DNA of 64,000 nucleotides from Rhizobium leguminosarum bv. trifolii WSM1325 (GTDB lineage: Bacteria; Pseudomonadota; Alphaproteobacteria; Rhizobiales; Rhizobiaceae). Under the pieces are notes generated by a model. It did no database searches, had not been told where the DNA came from, and worked only from the letters and a program-made list of their open reading frames with translations. The DNA lies in the NCBI GenBank assembly GCA_000023185.1, contig CP001624.1, positions 558,001-622,000 of the forward strand. The letters are read 5' to 3'. Below, piece by piece: positions 8,328 to 15,800 of this stretch (position 1 is its first letter; each line of letters opens with the position of its first letter). Both the position numbers and the translations under genes were made by a program.

Positions 8328-9527
8328 TCATTCAGCTGGGGCGACGGCGGTGCGGCGGCCGATCGTTGCCTGGGTCAGCACGAAGGCTGCGAAGGCGCAG
8401 AGCGCGATGCCGGCGGCCATCGGAACGGCTGTGCCGTCGAAGAAGACGCTCGATATGACCATGGCGACGGCGGCGATCACGAAATGCAGCGTGCCCATCA
8501 GCGACGAGGCGGTGCCGGCGATCTCGCCGTGATCCTCAAGGGCGAGCACCGCGCTCGTCGGGATGACGAGGCCGAGGAAGCCGTAGCCGATGAACAGGAA
8601 GGTCGCCAGGACAGGCAACTGGTTGAAGCCGGCGGCCATCACCACCGCCATGACGACCATGGCAAGGGCAAAAACGCTGACCGCAATGCGCATGACGCGG
8701 ACGAGGCCAAAACGCTCGCCGAGCCAGCCCGTCGCCTGCGATACCGCGAAGAAGGAGACGGCATTGATTGAGAAGGCGAAACTGTATTGCGTCGGCGTCA
8801 GCCCGTAATGCTGGATCAGCACGAAGGGCGAGTTGGCGAGGTAGACCAGGAAGCTCGAAATGCCGAGGCCGCCGATGAAGGTCAGCGTCAGGAAGTTGCG
8901 GTCGCCAAGCAGCAGGCGGTAGGCAGCCATAGCGCTCTTCAGCCCGCTGCCGCTGCGTTCGGCCGGCGAACGGGTTTCGTCAAGCTGGGTGGCGAGCAGG
9001 ACGAGGCCGATGAAGGCGGCGATGGTCACGGCCCAGAATACGCCGCGCCAACCGTAAAACTCGATGACGGCGCTGCCCGTCAGCGGCGCCAGGATCGGCG
9101 AAATCGAAAAGACCAGCATCAGCAGCGACATCAGGCGGGCGGCCTGGACGCCGGTATGCATGTCGCGGACAATGGCGCGCGGGATGACCATGCCGGCGGC
9201 ACCGCCGATACCCTGAACGAAACGGAAGGCGATCAGCGTTTCGATATCGGTCGCCAGCGCGCAGCCGATCGAGGCGACGGAAAAGAGGCCGATGCCGAGA
9301 TAGAGTGGTAGCTTGCGGCCCCACATGTCCGACAGCGGACCATAGACCAACTGGGCGAGCGCAAAGGAGATGAAGAAGGCGAGAAGAGTGAGCTGGGTGA
9401 CGTTGTTATCGGCATGCAGGTCCTGGCCGATGGACGGCAGCGCAGGCAGATACATATCGATGGCAAAAGGCCCGATGGCCGACAGAAGGCCGAGAATGAG
9501 GGCAATGCGAAAGAAGGGAGCCGTCAT
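8328..9527 (-). CDS. MFS efflux pump, Bcr/CflA family
   Basis: The 399-residue, 12-helix exporter belongs to the DHA1 group. Helix 1 shows the Bcr/CflA pattern GPFAIDMYLPALPSIGQDL. The loop 2-3 motif is GPLSDMWGRK and the helix 5 antiporter motif region lies around RAIVRDMHTG...LAPLTGSAV. Proton-driven drug or metabolite efflux is expected. ATG 9525-9527 is the only start fitting the first helix; the binding site is weak (AAAGA). It is divergent from a TetR gene, and a TetR-type dyad lies between them, so repression by that regulator with relief by a pump substrate is likely. Confidence 0.87.
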   Translation of the reverse strand: MTAPFFRIALILGLLSAIGPFAIDMYLPALPSIGQDLHADNNVTQLTLLAFFISFALAQLVYGPLSDMWGRKLPLYLGIGLFSVASIGCALATDIETLIAFRFVQGIGGAAGMVIPRAIVRDMHTGVQAARLMSLLMLVFSISPILAPLTGSAVIEFYGWRGVFWAVTIAAFIGLVLLATQLDETRSPAERSGSGLKSAMAAYRLLLGDRNFLTLTFIGGLGISSFLVYLANSPFVLIQHYGLTPTQYSFAFSINAVSFFAVSQATGWLGERFGLVRVMRIAVSVFALAMVVMAVVMAAGFNQLPVLATFLFIGYGFLGLVIPTSAVLALEDHGEIAGTASSLMGTLHFVIAAVAMVISSVFFDGTAVPMAAGIALCAFAAFVLTQATIGRRTAVAPAE

Positions 9528-9600
9528 AATGGTGATCTTTCATAAAAGCGCAGCGGAGATACCGGATCGTCGCTTCGCGGCATTGGCTCTTAAAAGCGGC

Positions 9601-9620
9601 GTGCGTCCTCTCGGACGCAC
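9601..9620. repeat. Perfect 8-bp hairpin next to a dispersed repeat
   Basis: GTGCGTCC and GGACGCAC flank a TCTC loop immediately before the dispersed repeat copy at 9624. It may be part of the same intergenic element. Confidence 0.5.
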
Positions 9621-9623
9621 AAG

Positions 9624-9683
9624 GACGCTCTGACACTTTAAGTCTACGCATCGTGCTTTCCTAAAATCGGTTCCGATTTTCGG
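9624..9683 (+). repeat. Dispersed intergenic repeat, copy 2
   Basis: This stretch shares GACGCTCT.ACACTTT and CGCATCGTGCTTTCC.AAAATC.G with the inverted copy at 4973-5032. The match runs over about 60 bases. It lies in the regulatory region between the efflux pump and TetR genes. Confidence 0.6.
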
Positions 9684-9789
9684 GCCGATGCGCGGGTTCA
9701 ATGATGATCGTTCGCGCGAAGACGAAGTTGGGAGCTCATATCTCAGCGCGAAACCAGGAGTGTCAATAAATTTGGACACGGATGTAAAA

Positions 9790-9807
9790 TTAGACGCCAT
9801 TGTCTAA
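9790..9807. promoter_or_regulatory. Candidate TetR operator
   Basis: A perfect dyad, TTAGAC-GCCATT-GTCTAA, lies 29 bases before the TetR start and about 260 before the divergent efflux pump. A second short palindrome, AAGACGTCTT, follows it. Position and symmetry fit an autoregulatory TetR site. Confidence 0.6.
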
Positions 9808-9835
9808 AACGTCAAGACGTCTTATCTTCGCTCTC

Positions 9836-10540
9836 ATGAAAGAACGCATGACACCGGCAGTCCGAATGACGGGGCATACGCAGCGCGGACAATGCGCCAA
9901 GCGCATGTCGATCCTCGATGCCGCGGCAGACGTATTTTGTCGCCAGGGTTTTGCCGGCGCCAGCATTGACGAGATCGCCGCCGTCGCCTGCGTATCCCGC
10001 CAGACGATCTACAATCACTATCGCGAGAAGGAAACGCTGTTCGTCGCCGTCGTCGAAGACGTCATGAACCGCGCCAACGCCATGCTCTTCTCGGTGCTGT
10101 CGACCTTTCCTGAGCGCGCCGACAATCTCGAAGACGAGCTGACGGCCTTCGCCGTGCGCCTCAACAAGAACTGCATCTGCAACCACGACGGAAAATTCCT
10201 GCGCAAGCTGGTGCAGACCGAAGGCGAGCGATATCCGCACCTCTTCGAAAGCTGGCGCCAGCAGGGGCCGGGCAAGCTGACCACCGCGCTGTCAGCACTT
10301 TTCGGGCGGCTTGCCCATAAGGGGACGCTCGCCATCGACGATTTCGATGTCGCCGCGCGGCAGTTCGTGGCGCTCGGCAATGCCGATCTGCAGATGATGA
10401 TCCTTCTCGGCGGCACACCCACCGACGAAGAACTGGAAAAGGCGGCGCGCAACGCCGTCCATACCTTTCTCAAAGCCTATGGCAAGCCGGAGGCGGAAAA
10501 GGCCGGCCAACCGCCGCAGCTCGCAGCCATATCCGGCTGA
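9836..10540 (+). CDS. TetR-family transcriptional regulator
   Basis: This regulator has about 234 residues. The N-terminal HTH is clear (SILDAAADVFCRQGFAGASIDEIAAVACVSRQTIYNHYREKETLF). The C-terminal ligand domain resembles the AefR-like group (TEGERYPHLFESW...). It stands divergent to a Bcr/CflA pump, the classic arrangement for a local efflux repressor, with a perfect dyad at 9790-9807 between the two. Start choice is open: ATG 9836 and ATG 9848 are both plausible and both weak in binding-site terms. TTG 9800 would overlap the operator and is unlikely. Confidence 0.85.
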   Translation: MKERMTPAVRMTGHTQRGQCAKRMSILDAAADVFCRQGFAGASIDEIAAVACVSRQTIYNHYREKETLFVAVVEDVMNRANAMLFSVLSTFPERADNLEDELTAFAVRLNKNCICNHDGKFLRKLVQTEGERYPHLFESWRQQGPGKLTTALSALFGRLAHKGTLAIDDFDVAARQFVALGNADLQMMILLGGTPTDEELEKAARNAVHTFLKAYGKPEAEKAGQPPQLAAISG

Positions 10541-10607
10541 TCAGGCCCTTGTACGATCGGGTCCTACCGATCAGGCCCATCATTCCCACCCGATCAAGCC
10601 CATGCGA
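10541..10607. repeat. Short imperfect direct repeats between convergent genes
   Basis: Four near-copies of CGATCAGGCCC occur at about 10538, 10569, 10591 and 10605 between the TetR and response regulator stop codons. The function is unknown and no terminator T-run is evident. Confidence 0.4.
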
Positions 10608-11048
10608 TCAGGCAAAGACCGTCATTTGTGAGGGCACGACCGCGAACATGCCGACGCGGCGCGCGGCAAGATATTTCACCAGCTGTTCGACAACCGAAGG
10701 CAGGACCGGCTTCTGGACCACGCCGACCGCGCCCTTGACGCCGTCAGCAACCACTTCGGGATTGCCGGTCATGAAGACGACGGCAATGCCATGCTCCTGC
10801 GCCAGCCGCCGGCCGATTTCGGGCCCGGTCGGGCCGTCGGCGAGATTGACGTCGACCAAAGCGATATCGGCAAGCGGCGCCAGCCGCAGCGCCTGTTCGC
10901 AATCATTGGCAAGGCCCGCCACCTGCATGCCCATACCTTCCACCGTCGCCTCGAGATCGAGGGCGATCAGGAATTCATCTTCGACGATCAATACTCTCTG
11001 TTTCATCAGATCATCTCGTTGCCAGCGCCGCACGACATTGGTGGCCAT
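10608..11048 (-). CDS. Single-domain response regulator
   Basis: The protein has 146 residues from ATG 11048, or 132 from the internal ATG 11006, which lies closer to the receiver domain. The receiver carries the acidic pair (VEDEF), the phospho-acceptor aspartate (IALVDVNLAD), the switch threonine (VFMTGNP) and the conserved lysine (VQKPV). No output domain follows. It resembles rhizobial stand-alone receivers that take phosphate from HWE/HisKA2 sensor kinases and act by protein contacts. No kinase gene is adjacent. AGGGG precedes the longer start. Confidence 0.85.
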   Translation of the reverse strand: MATNVVRRWQRDDLMKQRVLIVEDEFLIALDLEATVEGMGMQVAGLANDCEQALRLAPLADIALVDVNLADGPTGPEIGRRLAQEHGIAVVFMTGNPEVVADGVKGAVGVVQKPVLPSVVEQLVKYLAARRVGMFAVVPSQMTVFA

Positions 11049-11202
11049 GATACGTCCCCTTGGTTACGCCTATACTCCGAAAGAGGGATCCGCTCCGGCA
11101 GCCTATCCGACGCGAAACTCACGGCGGTAACGGGCAACTTGGCGATATGTTCCGCGGTGAAACGCCGTTTCTTGTATTTAAGATATTGTTAACGTTGACA
11201 AA

Positions 11203-11228
11203 TTCTTAAGAATAAAGAAGCTTAAGAA
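11203..11228. promoter_or_regulatory. AT-rich dyad overlapping a promoter-like TTGACA
   Basis: TTCTTAAG and CTTAAGAA are perfect 8-base arms around AATAAAGAAG, with TTGACA at 11195-11200 touching the left arm. The element lies about 100 bases before the L,D-transpeptidase gene and could be its operator. No good -10 box was found. Confidence 0.35.
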
Positions 11229-11332
11229 AAAAGGTGGCGCCCAATCGTGCTCAGTTTCAACCGCGCACCTTCTGAATGGGGACGCGATAAGGCAGTATTA
11301 GCCATTCGGTGAGCTTGAAGACGAGGACCAGG

Positions 11333-11872
11333 TTGAGAAACAAATTTGTCATTTTAGCCGCCGTGGTCGTCAGCTTGTTCGCCTACACGAAATTGATGGC
11401 CAGGATCGGCGCCGGCTCACCACCTCCAGATGCGCCGTTGGAGCAACAGGCTGACCGCATTCGCGTTTATAAAACCGAACGTCGCATGGTCCTTCTCAAA
11501 GGAGATACCCCCATCTCAACATACCGGATTTCTCTTGGGCAGGCGGCCGATGAGGGTCCCAAGCAACGAGAAGGTGACGAGAAAACGCCTGAAGGGCGTT
11601 ATGAGATAGACTGGCGCAATCCGAAGTCGATGGCGCATCTGAGCCTGCACATTTCATATCCAGACCCTGATGATCGGCGCAACGCTGAAGCCGGTGGCTT
11701 TCCTCCCGGCGGCAATATCATGATCCACGGACTTCCCAATGGCTGGGGCCTATTCGGAAATGCCCATCAACTGTGGGATTGGACGGATGGATGTATTGCG
11801 GTCACCAACGCCGAGATGCGTGAGATTTGGGCTCGTGTCCCCAACCACACCCCCATAGACATTATGCCCTGA
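11333..11872 (+). CDS. L,D-transpeptidase (YkuD) family protein
   Basis: A single N-terminal membrane segment (KFVILAAVVVSLFAY) is followed by a YkuD domain from about residue 40 (RIRVYKTERRMVLLKGDTPISTYRISLG). The catalytic region is IMIHGLP...WTDGCIAV, with His and the nucleophilic Cys in the family spacing (HG, about 20 residues, then [ST]xGC). It should cross-link or anchor to peptidoglycan in the periplasm. I prefer TTG 11333, just before the signal anchor and with GAGGA upstream. GTG 11309 is in frame without a binding site. It is a stand-alone gene, convergent with msrA. Confidence 0.85.
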   Translation: MRNKFVILAAVVVSLFAYTKLMARIGAGSPPPDAPLEQQADRIRVYKTERRMVLLKGDTPISTYRISLGQAADEGPKQREGDEKTPEGRYEIDWRNPKSMAHLSLHISYPDPDDRRNAEAGGFPPGGNIMIHGLPNGWGLFGNAHQLWDWTDGCIAVTNAEMREIWARVPNHTPIDIMP

Positions 11873-11926
11873 AGGTTGTGACGAACTCACTGCATCCCTG
11901 CGTTCAAAGCCCATAACCAGGACCGA

Positions 11927-12631
11927 TCAGCCCTTGACCTTCATCACCAGGACCGGTTTGCCGCGGTAGTCGGCGGGAAACAGCGATTTCAGGTTTTCGA
12001 TCTTCGGTAGGTCGTTGTAGACGATATAGGGATAGGTCGGATTGAGCGTCAGGAAATCCTGATGATAGGCTTCGGCCGGATAGAAGCCTGTCGGTTCGGA
12101 CACCTTGGTCACGATCGGCTGGGGGAAGACATGCGCCTTGTCCAACTGGCTGATATAGCTCTCGGCGACCTTGCGCTGCTCGGGATCGGCAACGAACAGC
12201 GCCGAACGGTACTGCGTTCCCCGGTCCGGACCCTGAAAATTCAGCTGCGTCGGGTTGTGCGCCACCGAGAAGAAGATCTGCAGCAACTTGCCGTAGGTCA
12301 CCTGTTTCGGATCGAACTTCACCTGGACGGCTTCGGCATGGCCCGTCGAGCCGGTGCTGACGGTTTCGTACTGCGCCGTTACGGCGTCGCCGCCGGCATA
12401 ACCGGAGACGGCGCTCTCGACACCCTTCACGTGTTGGAAGACGCCCTGGACACCCCAGAAACAACCGCCGGCGAAAATGGCGGTCTCGGTGCCTGAGCCG
12501 GCCGCCTCGTCGACGGCTGGCGGCGGAACGACGACGGCATCTTCGGCCGCGCCTGCGGCACCGGTCCCGAGCGAGAATAGAGTGGCGGCAAGGAGCGCGG
12601 CAAGGCTCCTGCGGTGGGAAGACATGGACAT
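11927..12631 (-). CDS. msrA: Periplasmic peptide-methionine (S)-S-oxide reductase
   Basis: This MsrA has 234 residues. A signal peptide (SLAALLAATLFSLGTGAAGAA) precedes the catalytic domain, which begins ETAIFAGGCFWGVQ; the Cys in GCFWG is the nucleophile. Other family residues are visible: GYAGG, GHAEAVQVKFDP and the ending YHQDFLTLNP. It reduces methionine-S-sulfoxide in exported proteins. The signal peptide sets it apart from the usual cytosolic MsrA. GGAGG lies seven bases before ATG 12629-12631. It is divergent from the alpha-2-macroglobulin gene, so both envelope genes share a control region. Confidence 0.93.
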   Translation of the reverse strand: MSMSSHRRSLAALLAATLFSLGTGAAGAAEDAVVVPPPAVDEAAGSGTETAIFAGGCFWGVQGVFQHVKGVESAVSGYAGGDAVTAQYETVSTGSTGHAEAVQVKFDPKQVTYGKLLQIFFSVAHNPTQLNFQGPDRGTQYRSALFVADPEQRKVAESYISQLDKAHVFPQPIVTKVSEPTGFYPAEAYHQDFLTLNPTYPYIVYNDLPKIENLKSLFPADYRGKPVLVMKVKG

Positions 12632-12830
12632 GGCGCTACCTCCTGCGATGGCCCAAATCCTTGCTCATCCTCGCAAAAGGCGCAAATCACAAGGCGGTCA
12701 CTCACGCCGATGTGACAGCCAGACGAAAGCGCCTGTGCGAACATGAAACAGCGCTCAACTTGAGTTGACAATGTCGCGAGGAGTGGGGAGAGTGCCCGCC
12801 GGTCAGAGCCAGCATTTCCGGGGGGAACCT

Positions 12831-15800
12831 ATGTCCGTGCGCTCGTTTTTCGCTTTCGCGACAATCGCATTTTCCATGATCGCCGTCAGCTTTCCCGCCG
12901 TCGCTGCGGAGACCAAGCGCGACATCCAGACGATCAAGGACGCCGATTTCTTCGGCTTCGATCTTCGCACCGAACAGAACATCTCGCTCGATCAGTGCAA
13001 GACCTCCTGCATCGGCGACAAGAGCTGCAAGGCCTTCACCTACAATCCCAAGGTGAAATGGTGCTTCCTCAAATCCGATTTCAAGACGATGAACGCCTTC
13101 CCCGGCGCCATCGCCGGCAAGATCGTCGAAACGGCCGCCCAACAGGAGAGGGATATCGGCGCTGCGCCGCGCCTGACCTTCCTGACGAACGATCTCATCC
13201 AGCAGGCTCACGACTTCAAGGATAATCTGACCCTTACCGACGACCAGCAGGGTCAGGGCGTCGACAGCCTGACAGCCAATGCCCGCCTCGACCTCACCGC
13301 CAACAACCTGGCCGACGCGCTGAAGTCCTTCCATGGGGCGCTGTCGATCACGCCTGACGACGCCGATCTCTGGCTCGAAACCGCGCGCGCCGCAGCCTCG
13401 CTCGGCAGCGCCGAGAGCAACACGACGGGACAGGCCGTGGTCGATGCGCTGAACGGCTACGAGCTGACGCGCACCGCCGCCAAACGCGCCGAGGCGCTGG
13501 CCGTGCTCGCCACTGCGCTGGAGCGGAATGCCAACTACCGCCCGGCGCTCGACGCCTATAAGGCGAGCCTGGCGCTTGTCGGCGCCAAGGATGTGCAGGC
13601 GGCCTACCTGCAGCTGAAATCGACGCAGGGTTTCCGCGTCACCGAACACACTGTCGATGCCGACAGCGCCACGCCGCGTGCCTGCGTCACCTTCTCCGAG
13701 GCGCTGGTCAAAACCACCGATTACACACCCTTCGTGACGCTGAACGGCGAAGCACCGAAGGCACTCGAAACCAAGGACAAGCAGATCTGCGTCGAGGGGC
13801 TGACGCATGGCCAGACCTATAAGATCGCCTTGCGCACCGGCCTGCCGTCATCAGTCGACGAGGTGCTGGAAGCACCTGTCAGCGTCGACGTCTACATCAA
13901 GGACCGCAGCCAGATTGTGCGTTTCACCGGTGACAGCTTCGTGCTGCCCTCGACGGCGCGCCGCGGCATCCCGATCGTTTCGGTCAACATGACCTCGGCC
14001 AACCTCAAGCTTTACCGCATCGGCGATCGTGCCATCGCGCCGCTGCTGGCCAATTCGCAGTTCCTGTCCCAGCTCGACGGCTACAGCGCTCAAAATATCC
14101 AGGACCAGAACGGCGAGCTCGTCTGGCAGGGCTCGATCGACATCGCCAACGAACTCAACAAGGACATCGTCACCAGCTTCCCGGTCGACGAGGCGCTGCC
14201 CGAGCGCAAGCCCGGCATTTACGTGATGACCGCAACGGCGGCAAACGGCCCGGCGCAGGAGTGGGATTCGCAGGCGACGCAATGGTTCCTGGTCTCCGAT
14301 ATCGGCGTCACCACCTATGCCGGCACCGACGGGCTCAACGTCTTCACCCGCTCGCTCGCTTCGGCCAAGCCGATATCAGGCGTCGAGCTGCAGCTGCTGG
14401 CCAAGAACAATGAAGTGCTTGGCACCGCGACGACCGACGAAAACGGCCGCGCCACCTTCACCGCCGGCCTGATCCGCGGCACGGCGGCACTGACGCCCGC
14501 CGTCATTACCGCCAAAAACGGCACCTCGGACTACGTCTTCCTCGACATGACGCGCGCCGGCTTCGACCTTTCCGACCGCGGCGTGACGGGCCGCGCAGCA
14601 CCCGGCGCGATCGACGTGCTGACGTTTACCGAACGCGGCATCTACCGCGCCGGCGAGACGGTGCATGCGCAGGCGCTCGCCCGCGACACCGATGGCAACG
14701 CCATCGAGAACCTGCCGCTCACCTTCATCTTCAGCCGCCCCGACGGTGTCGAAGACCGGCGGATCGTCAGCCAGACCAGCAATCTCGGCGGCTATACCGT
14801 CGATTTCCCCACCCAGGAAACCGCCATGCGGGGCACCTGGACGATGAACATCTATACCGATCCCAAGGGCAGCGCGATCGCCACCAAGAGCTTCCTTGTC
14901 GACGATTTCGTCCCAGATCGCACCGACATGGAGATCAAGACCGAGGCCAAGGAAGTCGGTCCGGACACGCCGGCGACGATCACCGTTTCGGGCAAATATC
15001 TCTACGGCGCCCCGGCCGCCGGCCTGACGCTCGAAGGCGACGTCGTCGTCAAGCCGACGCGTGAGAGTGCGGCCTATAAGGGCTTCCTCTTCGGGCTCGC
15101 CGACGAAGAGGCGAGCGAGGATTCGCGCCTGCCGATCGACGGGCTGCCGGAACTCGACGAGAACGGCGAAGCTTCGACGGATCTCACCATCAGCGAACTG
15201 CCGGCCACGACACAGCTGCTCAACGCCACCGTCTATATGCGCATGCAGGAGGCGGGCGGCCGCGCCATCGAGCGCTCCTTGACCATCCCGGTGAAGAACG
15301 AGCGCGCGTCGATCGGCATCAAGCCGGAATTTTCCGACGATCTACCGGAGAATTCGATCGCCAACTTCACGGTGATCGGCGTTGATGCCAACGGACAGAA
15401 GCAGGAGACAAAGGGCCTGCGTTGGAAATTCTACAGCCTCAACCGGCAATACCAGTGGTACCGCGAGGGAACGGCTTGGAAATACGAGCCTGTCTACACC
15501 GCCGAGCAGGTCTCCAACGGCAGCGTTGACGCGACGATGGACGGCGGCAAGATTTCCGTGCCGGTGACGTGGGGCCGCTATCGCCTCGAAGTGGAAAGCC
15601 CCGATGCCGACGGCCCGACCTCCAGCGTCGAATTCGACGCCGGCTGGTTCGTGAGTTCGACCTCGACCGAAACGCCCGACGGGCTGGAAATCGCCCTCGA
15701 CAAGGACAGCTACAAGATCGGCGAAACCGCCAAGCTGAAAGTCACCTCGCGCTATGGCGGCGAGCTGATGGTGACGGCGGGAACCGAAAAGCTGGTTGCC

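Noticed and set aside
12702..13808. Minus-strand frame over the start of the macroglobulin gene
   Set aside because: It overlaps both the msrA-macroglobulin control region and conserved coding sequence; a shadow frame.
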